Origin: Paenibacillus radicis (ex Gao et al. 2016)
GTDB lineage: Bacteria > Bacillota > Bacilli > Paenibacillales > Paenibacillaceae
Length of the DNA stretch: 64,000 nt
Reading direction: 5' to 3'
Assembly: GCF_014641555.1 (NCBI RefSeq)
Contig: NZ_BMHY01000007.1
Location: 63,813-127,812, forward strand
Made by a program: the position numbers and the translations under genes
In this document: positions 34,732 to 43,431 of the stretch, piece after piece
Numbering within the stretch: position 1 is the stretch's first letter
How the letters are laid out: each line of letters opens with the position of its first letter
Notes under the pieces: generated by a model
Seen by the model: the letters and a program-made list of their open reading frames with translations, nothing else
What the model was told of the DNA's origin: nothing
Databases searched by the model: none

Positions 34732-35547
34732 GTGAATGTCATGTTTCGCGGCAAGCTGTGGAGCTTCGGGTTTCGCAGCACGGTCATGCTCTATTTTGTC
34801 ATCCTTATCGTTCTGCCTATTCTAGGAATCTACTCGCAATCATTATCACTCGGATGGCACCCGCTTTGGGAAAGCATATCCGACCCCCTCGCTTGGAAAG
34901 CAGTGCTTCTAACGGTGAAGCTGGCGGTTATTGCAACCGTCATCAATGTGCTCATTGGTACGCTGATTAGTTGGGTACTCATCCGCTACCGTTTTCCCGG
35001 CAGACATCTATTGAACAGCTTGGTAGACTTGCCCTTCGCGCTTCCGACCGCTGTAACGGGATTAATGATCCTGCTGCTGCTTGGTCCAGGCAGCCTTGTA
35101 GGGGGATTTGCCGCAAAGCTGGGCTTCGAAATTGTATTCCATGAGCCGGCCATCGTCATTGCTATGGTATTCGTCACATTTCCCTTCGTTATTCGGGCGG
35201 TACAGCCGCTGCTGGAGGAGCTCGACAAGTCGGAGGAGGAAGCGGCCTATACGATGGGGGCTACTCGTGCCCGCACTTTTTTCAGCATTATTTTCCCATC
35301 GATGCTCCCTGGCATATTAAGCGGGGGGATGCTGGCGTTTTCCCGCGGACTGGCGGAATTCGGGGCAGTCGTTCTCGTTGCCGGCAACATTCCGGGCAAG
35401 ACGCTCATCGCATCGGTTTATATTTTTGGAGAGATTGAAAGCGATAATCCGCAAGGGGCGGCCGCAGTATCTGTGCTGCTGCTGACGCTATCGTTTCTCA
35501 TCTTGTGGACGGTCAACCTGATTCAATCAAGGAGGCCGGGCCAGTGA
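34732..35547 (+). CDS. cysT: Sulfate/thiosulfate ABC transporter permease CysT
   Basis: 271 residues from GTG 34732, after GGAGGTTAAGG. Six membrane helices and the CysT-type permease signature: NSLVDLPFALPTAVTGLMILLLLGPGS, followed by the ATPase-contact EEAAYTMGATRARTFFSIIFPSMLPGILSG and LAEFGAVVLVAGNIPGKTLIAS. It pairs with CysW as the membrane channel. The stop overlaps cysW by four bases (GTGA). Confidence 0.93.
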   Translation: MNVMFRGKLWSFGFRSTVMLYFVILIVLPILGIYSQSLSLGWHPLWESISDPLAWKAVLLTVKLAVIATVINVLIGTLISWVLIRYRFPGRHLLNSLVDLPFALPTAVTGLMILLLLGPGSLVGGFAAKLGFEIVFHEPAIVIAMVFVTFPFVIRAVQPLLEELDKSEEEAAYTMGATRARTFFSIIFPSMLPGILSGGMLAFSRGLAEFGAVVLVAGNIPGKTLIASVYIFGEIESDNPQGAAAVSVLLLTLSFLILWTVNLIQSRRPGQ

Positions 35548-36347
35548 CGATACGCAGGTTATGGATAACCGCCGTTTATTTGATTTTTACCATACTTTTA
35601 ATAATTCCGCTGATTGAAATCGTTAGAGGGTCTTGGGCAGACGGCTGGGGCGGTTTCACCCAAGCGCTTATGCGTCCCCAATCGCTTCATGCTCTTGGTA
35701 TGACCGGTATTATCGTGATCGTGGTGACGCTGATTAATACGATGTTTGGCGTCATGCTGGCGCTCTATCTTGTTCGGGCGCAATGGATTGGTCCAAGGAT
35801 CAAGAGGCTGCTCAACAGTCTCGTTGATCTTCCGTTTGCCGTATCGCCTGTAATCGGCGGCTTGATGATCGTGCTGCTGCTCGGTCCAAGTACCGTCATT
35901 GGCGCCTTGTTCGAGGATGCCGGCTTTAAGGTCGTATACGCCTTGCCTGGCATGATTCTCGCAACCTTGTTCGTTACTTTCCCGATCATGGTACGCGAGG
36001 TGCTGCCGGTGCTGCAGGAGATCGGTGCACAGCAGGAGGAAGCAGCGTCGACGCTTGGCGCTTATTCCTGGTACACGTTCTGGAAAGTGACTTGGCCGTC
36101 TATCCGCTGGGGTGTCATCTACGGTGTCGTATTGACGGTAGCCCGTTCGCTTGGCGAATTCGGCGCTGTACTGGTCGTTTCCGGCAACATCATGAATAAA
36201 ACGCAAACAGCTACGACGCTCGTCTATCAAGATGTGGAAAATTTCAATGTGGTTGCCGCCAATGGCGTAGCGCTCGTTCTGGCCGTATTCTCGGTAGGCT
36301 TGCTGCTGCTCATGGAGTGGGCCAAAAAACGAAAGGAAGTGCATTAG
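35544..36347 (+). CDS. cysW: Sulfate/thiosulfate ABC transporter permease CysW
   Basis: 267 residues from GTG 35544, overlapping the cysT stop. Six membrane helices; homologous to CysT with NSLVDLPFAVSPVIGGLMIVLLLGPST and QEEAASTLGAYSWYTFWKVTWPSIRWGVIYG, then SLGEFGAVLVVSGNIMNKTQTATTLVYQ. The final NVVAANGVALVLAVFSVGLLLLMEW is typical of CysW. It ends two bases before cysA. Confidence 0.93.
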   Translation: MTIRRLWITAVYLIFTILLIIPLIEIVRGSWADGWGGFTQALMRPQSLHALGMTGIIVIVVTLINTMFGVMLALYLVRAQWIGPRIKRLLNSLVDLPFAVSPVIGGLMIVLLLGPSTVIGALFEDAGFKVVYALPGMILATLFVTFPIMVREVLPVLQEIGAQQEEAASTLGAYSWYTFWKVTWPSIRWGVIYGVVLTVARSLGEFGAVLVVSGNIMNKTQTATTLVYQDVENFNVVAANGVALVLAVFSVGLLLLMEWAKKRKEVH

Positions 36348-36349
36348 CC

Positions 36350-37417
36350 ATGCATATCGAAGTCCGCAACCTCAACAAAAGCTTCGGTGATTTCAACGCC
36401 GTGCAAAATGTCAGCTTTGAAATCGAGAAAGGCCATCTGATCGGCTTGCTCGGCCCAAGCGGCGGCGGCAAAACGTCGATACTGCGAATGCTGGCGGGCC
36501 TTGAGTCACCTACGTCCGGCGATATTTTGTTCCATGGCAAGCGCGTCAACGATCTGCCTCCGCAGGAGCGGGGCATCGGGTTTGTGTTTCAGAACTATGC
36601 TTTGTTCAAGCATATGACGGTGTTTGACAATATTGCTTTTGGTTTGAAGGTCAAGAAGCAGTCCAAGGAACAGATTCGTCAGCGTGTTACGGAACTGGTC
36701 GAGCTGACGGGACTGAAGGGCTTCGAGCATCGCTATGTGCATCAGCTATCCGGCGGACAACGTCAACGCGTTGCCTTTGCCCGCGCACTTGCGCCAGAGC
36801 CGCAGCTGCTGCTGCTCGACGAGCCGTTTGCCGCTATTGACGCGAAGATCCGTACCGAGCTGCGTACCTGGCTCAAGGAGATGATCGAACGCGTCGGTAT
36901 TACGTCGATCTTCGTCACGCATGACCAGGACGAGGCCATTGAAGTCGCGGATGAGATTATGATCATCGGCAAAGGAAAGCTGGAGCAAAAAGGAACGCCG
37001 TGGGAAATATACAAAAACCCGCAGACGCCATTCGTCGCCAGCTTCATCGGCGAGTCGACCGTCGTAGAAGACTTGTCCGTGCTCAAAGGCTTTGAATCGG
37101 CGGCTGCGGATCATCCGGGCACCAAAGCACTTATTCGTCCCGAATATATCGAAATTGGCAGACCGGGTGAAATTAAGCTCGCTTCAGCTACGCTGGATGC
37201 GAACGTGAAGGATGTTCATTTCCGCGGCAGCGAATGGCTCGTTGAACTGCTGGTCGGCAATGTAAAGCTGATTACGTATCGCTCGCTGGAGAAGGAAGTG
37301 CTTCGTCCCGGCGATTTCGTAAATGTACTCGTTCACCGCGCTTATTTATTTAATGATAACGATAGCTGGATTGCAGAAAACAGCCTGAAGACCGATCCGA
37401 TGCCTGTCCACATTTAA
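36350..37417 (+). CDS. cysA: Sulfate/thiosulfate ABC transporter ATPase CysA
   Basis: 355 residues from ATG 36350. Walker A GPSGGGKTS, signature LSGGQRQRVAFARAL, Walker B LLLLDEPFAAIDA and the H-loop FVTHDQDEAIEVADEI identify the nucleotide-binding domain. The C-terminal ~110 residues are a TOBE-type regulatory domain (KALIRPEYIEIGRPGEI...). It energises uptake through CysT/CysW. Confidence 0.95.
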   Translation: MHIEVRNLNKSFGDFNAVQNVSFEIEKGHLIGLLGPSGGGKTSILRMLAGLESPTSGDILFHGKRVNDLPPQERGIGFVFQNYALFKHMTVFDNIAFGLKVKKQSKEQIRQRVTELVELTGLKGFEHRYVHQLSGGQRQRVAFARALAPEPQLLLLDEPFAAIDAKIRTELRTWLKEMIERVGITSIFVTHDQDEAIEVADEIMIIGKGKLEQKGTPWEIYKNPQTPFVASFIGESTVVEDLSVLKGFESAAADHPGTKALIRPEYIEIGRPGEIKLASATLDANVKDVHFRGSEWLVELLVGNVKLITYRSLEKEVLRPGDFVNVLVHRAYLFNDNDSWIAENSLKTDPMPVHI

Positions 37418-37440
37418 TCGAAAACTAAAGAGGTACTCTA

Positions 37441-38508
37441 ATGATAAATAATCGAGGAACAAGCAGGCGCATGCTCGCTCTGCTGCTTGCCGGGGCACTG
37501 CTGCTGACATTGGCGGCGGGCTGCGGCAGCAGCAAAGAGCAGAATGATGCCGCATCTTCCGCTCCAGACGGTGATTTGACGCTTGTAATCGGTGCCTATT
37601 CGGTCGTGAAGGATGCTTTCGAGGAGCTTCTGCCGCAATTCCAGGCGCAATGGCTGCAGCAGACGGGACAGAAAATCGTGTTCCAGCAATCGTACGAAGC
37701 ATCCGGCACACAAGCCCGGGCAATTGCCGGGGGCTTTGAGGCTGACGTCGCAGTCCTTGCGATGGAAGGTGATATCGATAAAGTTGTGGACGCCGGATTT
37801 ATAACGTATGACTGGAAAGCTCAACCCCATGCTGGGATGATTACGAGATCGATCGTCGTTCTCGGCACGCGCGCAGGCAATCCGCTTGGCATTACCGGAT
37901 GGGATGATCTGACCAAGGATGGCGTAAAGGTGCTGTATCCCAACCCGAAAACCTCGGGAGGGGCACAGTGGGATATTAATGCGATGTATGGCGCCGGGCT
38001 TAAAAAGTCAGAGGAAGAGACAGGCAAGCCCGATCCGGCTTATGCGAAAAACTATTTGAAGTCGATCCATGCGAACGTAGAATCTCTCGACAAGAGCGGC
38101 CGAGCCTCGATGGCGGCGTTTGAATACGGCGTGGGCGATGTCATCGTTACCTACGAGAACGAACTGTTGTCCCGCATTAAGCAAGGCGTGAAATATGATA
38201 TCGTCATTCCTCGGGATACGATATTGATTGAGAATCCTGCTGCGGTGGTCGACAAAAACGTTGATAAGCATGGTACGCGCAAAGCGGCAGAGGCGTTCGT
38301 CGCGTTCCTGCAAAGCGAGCAAGCACAGCGTGTTCTGGCCGATTACGGATTCCGACCGGTGGAAGAGAAGGCTGCGGCGGACACGAAGGGACGATATGTC
38401 GAACCTGAAGGCATGTTCGATATCAGCTATCTTGGCGGATGGAAGGAAGTCCGCAAGACGCTTTATTCCAAGCGCGGCGTCTGGTATCAGGTGCTGGCGG
38501 GCATATAA
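37441..38508 (+). CDS. Sulfate-binding lipoprotein
   Basis: 355 residues. MLALLLAGALLLTLAAGCGSS is a lipoprotein signal with Cys at the lipobox. The mature protein is a sulfate/thiosulfate-binding fold: LTLVIGAYSVVKDAFEELLP, QSYEASGTQARAIAGGFEADVAVLAMEGDIDKVVD, NPKTSGGAQWDINAMYGAGL, DVIVTYENELLSR and the C-terminal VDKNVDKHGTRKAAEAFVAFL. It captures the anion for CysTWA. The gene order T-W-A-P differs from P-T-W-A in enterobacteria. Confidence 0.93.
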   Translation: MINNRGTSRRMLALLLAGALLLTLAAGCGSSKEQNDAASSAPDGDLTLVIGAYSVVKDAFEELLPQFQAQWLQQTGQKIVFQQSYEASGTQARAIAGGFEADVAVLAMEGDIDKVVDAGFITYDWKAQPHAGMITRSIVVLGTRAGNPLGITGWDDLTKDGVKVLYPNPKTSGGAQWDINAMYGAGLKKSEEETGKPDPAYAKNYLKSIHANVESLDKSGRASMAAFEYGVGDVIVTYENELLSRIKQGVKYDIVIPRDTILIENPAAVVDKNVDKHGTRKAAEAFVAFLQSEQAQRVLADYGFRPVEEKAAADTKGRYVEPEGMFDISYLGGWKEVRKTLYSKRGVWYQVLAGI

Positions 38509-38517
38509 GCAAGATTG

Positions 38518-38565
38518 AAAAAGCTAACAAAGCCCCTCTAAGAGGCTTTGTTAGCTTTTTTATTT
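38518..38565 (+). terminator. Terminator of the sulfate operon
   Basis: AAAAAGCTAACAAAGCC pairs with GGCTTTGTTAGCTTTTT (perfect stem), followed by more T. Confidence 0.93.
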
Positions 38566-38575
38566 TCAGAAGAAT

Positions 38576-38601
38576 GGAACTTTCCGGCTAGTCAGTTGTC
38601 T
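38576..38601 (+). promoter_or_regulatory. Possible ECF-sigma-dependent promoter
   Basis: GGAACTTT at 38576-38583 matches the GGAAC-type -35 element recognised by many ECF sigma factors, with GTCTG at 38598-38602 in the position of a GTC-type -10. It lies just upstream of the ECF sigma gene, as expected for autoregulation. The predicted 5' leader would be very short, since AGGAGG begins at 38609. Confidence 0.4.
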
Positions 38602-38621
38602 GTTTAATAGGAGGTGAGGAA

Positions 38622-39179
38622 ATGAAAACAGCTGAAACAGCCAAGGCTGCTCAGGAGAATTATCTTGCGACACTTGTAAGCGCAGGGCCGATGGAGATCG
38701 AGCTGATTGTCGCTAAATATTGGACTGATATTTGGAATTATGCTTTCGTATTAACGAAAAAGCATGATTTGGCAGATGATGTGGCACAAGATACTTTCGT
38801 TCAAGCCCTTCTTGGGCTGGACAAGTTTCGGGGGCAAGCATCTGTAAAAACATGGCTGTTGAAAATATGTCATAACGTGGCGATGAACCAGTTGAAATCT
38901 GCGTTTTTTCGAAAAATATTTCCTGTTGCCTCTGTTAGGCATTCCGGACAATCGGCATCGGCCGAAAGTGTATTTTTCGCAAAAACAAAGCTGGATGCAG
39001 TCTGGGAGAATATGCTCGAACTGCCGTTAAAGCATCGGGAGGTTATTATTCTAGAGATCAAGTACGAGTTGTCGATTGCAGACATCGCTGATTTCCTCGG
39101 CATTGCGGAAGGAACTGTGAAATCACGGCTGCACCGGGCCAAGGCTCAAATGAGAAAGAAGTGGAAGGAGGAAGAATGA
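38622..39179 (+). CDS. ECF-type RNA polymerase sigma factor
   Basis: 185 residues with only sigma regions 2 and 4. Region 2: YWTDIWNYAFVLTKKHDLADDVAQDTFVQALLGLDKFRGQASVKTWLLKICHNVAMNQ. Region 4: LELPLKHREVIILEIKYELSIADIADFLGIAEGTVKSRLHRAKAQMRK (helix-turn-helix). AGGAGGTGAGG precedes the ATG. Its stop overlaps the start of the next gene, so the two are a sigma/anti-sigma type pair. The stimulus is unknown. Confidence 0.92.
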   Translation: MKTAETAKAAQENYLATLVSAGPMEIELIVAKYWTDIWNYAFVLTKKHDLADDVAQDTFVQALLGLDKFRGQASVKTWLLKICHNVAMNQLKSAFFRKIFPVASVRHSGQSASAESVFFAKTKLDAVWENMLELPLKHREVIILEIKYELSIADIADFLGIAEGTVKSRLHRAKAQMRKKWKEEE

Positions 39180-39910
39180 TGCCGGGAACCAACTTTGAAG
39201 ACTCACTGCGGAGGGAGCCTTATACGGAACCGCGAAGAGTTACGGTCCAACAAGTTGAGCAGATAAAAGAAAGAGTGGCTCAAGGTGAAAGAAAAAAGAA
39301 TCATTTCAAATGGCTGATTCCTGTTTTGCTTAGCTTAACTGTCTTAATTGGGGTATCCTGGTTCAACTTGCCGTTCATGCAATCACCGAAGGCGGCAGAA
39401 AGTAAAGCGATTACGATGCCATCAGAAGAGCGGACCCTAAGAATCATTAATAAATTTGATCCTGATAAAACTCGCTCCATTATTCATCAAGAGTTGTTGG
39501 ATAACCGGCAGATATTAGTGCTCACTAAGGTTATCAAATCAGACGAAAAAACGACGGTATGGGAAGCCGGGGTTCTAAATGAGGAGGAGGGCAGTCTGAA
39601 ATGGTTGAAGAAGGGGGAGGTCACAACACCTTTCATTTCCAGAGAACAGTATGAGAAGCTCACAGAGAAAGGAGTAACCGACACGTTAACCCATGCTTTT
39701 GTTCCGTTAACGAATGCTAACGGCCGAACTCTCGTCATAGGCACGTCCATCGATCCTCATACAAATTCGATTGACATCACCGATTCTAATAACAACGTAT
39801 ATAAGGCTAGAAAAATACAAGCCAGCTTATTGTGGTATACGTTCCTCCCAGAAAAACAACAATCTCAATACCGATATGAACCGTCGGAAGAGGTTGTCAC
39901 TGGAAAATAA
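39176..39910 (+). CDS. Putative membrane anti-sigma factor
   Basis: 244 residues from ATG 39176 (a second ATG follows at 39179), after GGAAGGAGGAAG. A ~44-residue cytoplasmic N-terminus with helical VTVQQVEQIKERVAQGERKK, one membrane helix (WLIPVLLSLTVLIGVSWF, about 46-63) and an extracytoplasmic domain of about 180 residues. The N-terminus has no HxxxCxxC zinc motif, so it is not a ZAS-type anti-sigma. The role is inferred from overlap with the sigma gene and topology; the outer domain matches no family I recognise. Confidence 0.6.
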   Translation: MMPGTNFEDSLRREPYTEPRRVTVQQVEQIKERVAQGERKKNHFKWLIPVLLSLTVLIGVSWFNLPFMQSPKAAESKAITMPSEERTLRIINKFDPDKTRSIIHQELLDNRQILVLTKVIKSDEKTTVWEAGVLNEEEGSLKWLKKGEVTTPFISREQYEKLTEKGVTDTLTHAFVPLTNANGRTLVIGTSIDPHTNSIDITDSNNNVYKARKIQASLLWYTFLPEKQQSQYRYEPSEEVVTGK

Positions 39911-39956
39911 AAAGGCAGGCATAGGATCTCAATCTGAGATACTCTGCCTGCCTTTT
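39910..39956. terminator. Bidirectional terminator between convergent genes
   Basis: AAAAGGCAGGCA (39910-39921) pairs with TGCCTGCCTTTT (39945-39956), with an inner ATCTCA/TGAGAT stem. Confidence 0.9.
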
Positions 39957-39969
39957 CGCTTATAGCAAT

Positions 39970-40770
39970 CTATTCGGCTTGCAGCACGAATTTGTCGATC
40001 ACATGCTTCACGCCGTCCTCATTGTTGCTGAAGGTCACGTAATTGGCAAGCTCCTTAAGTGCGGGAACGGCATTGCCCATGGCTACGCCAAGTCCCGCGG
40101 CTTCGATCATCTCGCGGTCGTTCCAGGCATCGCCAATGGCAATCGTCTGCTCGATCGAGCAGCCTAAATGCTCGGCCATAAACCGGAGGGCATGTCCCTT
40201 CGTTCCTTCTTTATGTGTGAATTCCAGGTAATGTGCCTTCGACTTTGTCATATGCACCTTATCGCTGATCAGCGGCTTTAATTCCTCCGCGATTTGATCC
40301 AAATAAGCGGGCTCGTCGATCATGAGCAGCTTCGTATTTGGCTTGTCCAGCAGCGCTTCAACATCGTCGGCAACGACGTAAGGGATTTTGGACAATGCCG
40401 AGTAAGCGCGAGCACGGTCATTGTCTTCGGCGACATACAGCACATCATCGACATAAAACTGCAGATGCAATCCTTTTTCCTTGGCAAAAGCATACAGCAG
40501 TCTCGTGATTTCCGTTGGAACGCTCCGTTCATACAGCACTTGTCCGTCCAGCAGCGTCTTAACAAGCGATCCTTGATACGTGATAATTGGGACGTTCAGC
40601 TGAATCTGGTCGGCAATTTTGCGGGCGGAAGCATACATCCGGCCTGTAGCAAGCGTAACGGTTACGCCTTGGGCAATGGCTTGCTCAAGTGCGGCTCTTG
40701 TTCCTTCCGTCACGATCAGGTCATCATTCAATAGGGTGTCGTCTACATCAATAGCAATTAATTTATACAT
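39970..40770 (-). CDS. Cof-type HAD-IIB family hydrolase
   Basis: 266 residues. Motif I YKLIAIDVDDTLLNDD (nucleophile Asp8 and acid/base Asp10), motif II VTLATGRMYASARKI, motif III Lys within EGTKGHALRFMAEHLG and motif IV TIAIGDAWNDREMIEAAGLGVAMGNA. It is a cytosolic Mg-dependent phosphatase acting on sugar phosphates or similar small molecules; the substrate cannot be inferred. Confidence 0.92.
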   Translation of the reverse strand: MYKLIAIDVDDTLLNDDLIVTEGTRAALEQAIAQGVTVTLATGRMYASARKIADQIQLNVPIITYQGSLVKTLLDGQVLYERSVPTEITRLLYAFAKEKGLHLQFYVDDVLYVAEDNDRARAYSALSKIPYVVADDVEALLDKPNTKLLMIDEPAYLDQIAEELKPLISDKVHMTKSKAHYLEFTHKEGTKGHALRFMAEHLGCSIEQTIAIGDAWNDREMIEAAGLGVAMGNAVPALKELANYVTFSNNEDGVKHVIDKFVLQAE

Positions 40771-40972
40771 AAGCGCAGTCTAGCTCCTCTCTCTATAACT
40801 AGCCTGATTGTAGCGAAAAATAGGACGGCCTACAAGCCACTGGCTATTATAGGGTATAATGAATGCATTGGAATGCAAGCGCACGGATAAGACGATGGCC
40901 GCGGCTATTTGCTTCGTCGCCCTCAGGTGAGCTACATTTAGAAGGACATACAAGAACCGGGAGTGACGGAAA

Positions 40973-42388
40973 GTGAAATATTTTACGAATGAAGTGATGA
41001 AACAAAGAGCGATCGCGATTGCGGTGTTAGGCGCGGTCGTATTTGCGGCGGTCGGATTCGGGATCGGATGGCTGTGGATGGGCTATAAGTATCCGATGCT
41101 TCGCGAACCCTCTTTCCGCAATTTTGCCGTTTCCTACGAGACGATCATGGACGATTATTTGAACGGTGCCAAGGCGGAGGATCTCATTAATGGAGCTTCC
41201 CAAGGAATGGTGGCCTCGCTGGAGGACCCTTACTCCAGATATTTGATTAAGGAGCAAGGCAATGCCTATACACAGGGCTATGAGGGCGAGTTTTCAGGTG
41301 TTGGCATAACGGTCCGGGAAGAGGACGGATTGTTTGTTGTTGGTGCCTTGACGAAGGGCGCACCTGCGGAGCGGGGCGGCATTAAGCTGCAGGACGCGAT
41401 CGTTGCAGTGAACGACGAGAAGATGGCCGGCAAAAAATACGAGCAATTGATCGGGCTGATGAGGGGCGAAGAAGGTACGGAAGTGAAGCTTACCCTTCAG
41501 CGCGGCAATCAGCTGCAGCCCATTGAGGTGAAGCTGATCCGGGAAGCGATTCCGGTTCACACGGTCACTTCGGAAATGCTGGAGGGCGGGGTAGGCCACA
41601 TTACGATCAGCCGGTTCGCCCAGAAGACGGGCGATGAATTCGAGACGGAGGTTGCCAAGCTGCAAAAGCAAGGCATGAACAAGCTGCTGCTCGATATGCG
41701 CTCCAACCCTGGAGGCCTGCTGCAATCGACTCTTCAAATCGCCGATATCCTCGTACCGAAAGGAAAAACGGTGCTGCAGGTCGTCTATAAAAACGATAAG
41801 CGGGTCATTACGTACAAATCCAAGCAGGAGAAGCCTTGGAATATTCCGATTGCAGTGCTTGTCAACGGCCAATCCGCAAGCGCCAGTGAGGTGCTGACGG
41901 CCGCGCTGAAGGAGTCTGCAGGAGCCACGGTAATCGGGGAGAAAACGTACGGCAAAGGCGTCGTGCAGGCGTTTCAGCAGTTTAAAGACGGCTCGGTGCT
42001 CAGCTTGACGGAAGCGCAATGGAAAACGCCTGGCGGTACATGGATTCATAAAGCCGGAGTAACACCGGATGTCGTCGTTGCACTCCCGAGCTATGCATCG
42101 CTTCGTCCGCTTCCAATCGGAGGCGACATGAAGAAGGGAAGCTATGGCGAAGATGTGAAGACGCTTCAGACGATGCTGAATGTGCTGGGTTACGCAGATA
42201 CGGGCCAGCCAGGTCTGTTTGATGCACAGACGGAGCAGGCGCTGCGCCGCTTCCAGAACGATCAGAAGCTGACGGCAAGCGGCGCATTTAATGATAAGAC
42301 CGCTTATCGATTGCTTGAAGAGCTGAACAAAAAGCTGGAGCAGGAAGACACGCAGTTGAAAAAAGGACTGGATGTGTTGAAAAAATAA
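40973..42388 (+). CDS. S41-family C-terminal processing peptidase (CtpA/CtpB-like)
   Basis: 471 residues from GTG. One N-terminal membrane helix (AIAIAVLGAVVFAAVGFGIGWLWM), then a PDZ domain (EFSGVGITVREEDGLFVVGALTKGAPAERGGIKLQDAIVAVN), the S41 protease core with KLLLDMRSNPGGLLQSTLQIADI, nucleophile Ser in NGQSASASEVLTAAL, and Lys in IGEKTYGKGVVQAF. A C-terminal peptidoglycan-binding domain (KKGSYGEDVKTLQTMLNVLGY...ALRRFQNDQKL) anchors it to the wall. It likely trims extracytoplasmic proteins; sporulation-signalling CtpB is a relative. Confidence 0.93.
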   Translation: MKYFTNEVMKQRAIAIAVLGAVVFAAVGFGIGWLWMGYKYPMLREPSFRNFAVSYETIMDDYLNGAKAEDLINGASQGMVASLEDPYSRYLIKEQGNAYTQGYEGEFSGVGITVREEDGLFVVGALTKGAPAERGGIKLQDAIVAVNDEKMAGKKYEQLIGLMRGEEGTEVKLTLQRGNQLQPIEVKLIREAIPVHTVTSEMLEGGVGHITISRFAQKTGDEFETEVAKLQKQGMNKLLLDMRSNPGGLLQSTLQIADILVPKGKTVLQVVYKNDKRVITYKSKQEKPWNIPIAVLVNGQSASASEVLTAALKESAGATVIGEKTYGKGVVQAFQQFKDGSVLSLTEAQWKTPGGTWIHKAGVTPDVVVALPSYASLRPLPIGGDMKKGSYGEDVKTLQTMLNVLGYADTGQPGLFDAQTEQALRRFQNDQKLTASGAFNDKTAYRLLEELNKKLEQEDTQLKKGLDVLKK

Positions 42389-42411
42389 AGCGGTCATCTT
42401 GTCCCCCGCTA

Positions 42412-42440
42412 TTGACAACGGGAATGATAATTAATATCAT
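42412..42440 (+). promoter_or_regulatory. Fur-type operator overlapping a strong promoter
   Basis: TTGACA (42412-42417), a 17-base spacer and TATCAT (42435-42440) form a near-consensus sigma-A promoter. TGATAATTAATATCA (42425-42439) covers the -10 and matches the 7-1-7 Fur box with one mismatched pair. Iron-dependent repression of the DUF1450 gene at 42488 is expected. PerR is less likely because both half-sites begin TGAT. Confidence 0.72.
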
Positions 42441-42487
42441 TTGAGTAATACACCGTTGAGTTTGCATGCGGTTGCGGGGTGACTGGG

Positions 42488-42712
42488 ATGAAGAAGATCA
42501 AGTATTGCTCGCGCAATATGAAGAATAACGGGACAAAGCCTGTCTATAAGGCGATGAAGTCGAAATATCCCGAGATTGAGATGAAGAAAAAGGATTGTCT
42601 CGGCAACTGCAGGACATGCAAGCACGAGTGTTTCGTGATGATCAAATCGGAGACGGTGAAAGCCGATTCCGCCGATAAGCTATATAAACAACTGAAAAGA
42701 ATGATCGGATAA
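42488..42712 (+). CDS. DUF1450 small Cys-rich protein (YuzB-like)
   Basis: 74 residues from ATG 42488; an in-frame GTG at 42479 is part of the GGGGTGACTGGG ribosome region. KKIKYCSRNMKNNGTKPVY and the Cys cluster KKDCLGNCRTCKHECFVMI are typical of DUF1450. The arrangement CxxxCxxCxxxC suggests a metal- or Fe-S-binding site, but function is not established. A Fur-type box on its promoter and the neighbouring ferritin gene point to iron physiology. Confidence 0.85.
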   Translation: MKKIKYCSRNMKNNGTKPVYKAMKSKYPEIEMKKKDCLGNCRTCKHECFVMIKSETVKADSADKLYKQLKRMIG

Positions 42713-42722
42713 ATTAACAGGA

Positions 42723-42750
42723 GGGATGGCATTTGCCGTCCCTTTTTTTT
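42723..42750 (+). terminator. Terminator after the DUF1450 gene
   Basis: GGGATGGC-ATTT-GCCGTCCC followed by eight T. The -35 of the ferritin promoter lies inside this hairpin. Confidence 0.9.
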
Positions 42751-42760
42751 GTGGTAGAAT
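42733..42760 (+). promoter_or_regulatory. Ferritin promoter
   Basis: TTGCCG (42733-42738), a 16-base spacer and TAGAAT (42755-42760). It overlaps the preceding terminator. No Fur box is apparent, so ferritin is not obviously repressed by Fur. Confidence 0.5.
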
Positions 42761-42795
42761 ATAGATAATTCTTGAAAAGATGAGGTGCATAAGCG

Positions 42796-43299
42796 ATGAA
42801 TGACAAATTAGCAGAAGCTCTAAATGATCAAATGAATTTCGAATTCTATTCGGCGCATGTGTATCTTGCAATGGCAGCCTACTGTTCGGCCGAAAGCCTT
42901 GAGGGCTTCGCCAACTTCTTTATTATTCAGGCTGAAGAAGAACGTTTTCACGCGATGAAAATATATAAGTTTCTGAATGACCGTAATCGTCGGGCTACAC
43001 TGACGGGACTGGGCGATCCGAAAAACGAGTACGCTTCGATGCTGGATGCGTTCGAGCACGGTTACGCGCATGAACAGCAAAACACGAAACGGTTCTACGA
43101 TCTCGCCGATCTGGCATTGAATGATCGTGAGCACGCTACGATGTACTTCCTGAAATGGTTCATCGACGAGCAGGTAGAGGAAGAATCCTTGTTCGACAGC
43201 ATCATTCAGAAGCTGAAACGGATTGATAAGGACAGCAATGCTTTCTATATGCTGGACGCAGAGTTTGCACAGCGCACATTCGTAGCACCGGCAGAATAA
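42796..43299 (+). CDS. Non-haem ferritin
   Basis: 167 residues, a standard bacterial ferritin four-helix bundle. Ferroxidase ligands are visible in NFEFYSAHVYLAMAAYC (Glu17-type), QAEEERFHAMKIYKFL (Glu-Glu and His) and later FIDEQVEEESLFDSI (Glu). It oxidises and stores Fe(III) inside a 24-mer shell in the cytoplasm. TGAGGTGC precedes the ATG. Adjacent DUF1450 and Fur-box features make this a small iron locus. Confidence 0.95.
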   Translation: MNDKLAEALNDQMNFEFYSAHVYLAMAAYCSAESLEGFANFFIIQAEEERFHAMKIYKFLNDRNRRATLTGLGDPKNEYASMLDAFEHGYAHEQQNTKRFYDLADLALNDREHATMYFLKWFIDEQVEEESLFDSIIQKLKRIDKDSNAFYMLDAEFAQRTFVAPAE

Positions 43300-43314
43300 C
43301 TAGACAACGAAGAG

Positions 43315-43350
43315 AAGGGACAGGCTGCAGAGGGCCGGTCCCTTTTTTTT
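43315..43350 (+). terminator. Terminator after ferritin
   Basis: GGGAC...GTCCC stem with inner GGC/GCC pairs, followed by eight T (43343-43350). Confidence 0.88.
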
Positions 43351-43431
43351 ATGCGGAGAGGGGGATTTGAAATTGTTCTATAGTATTCAAAAGTTTGTAG
43401 GTTTGCTTTCCTGGCCGTCGGTGTCATCTGT

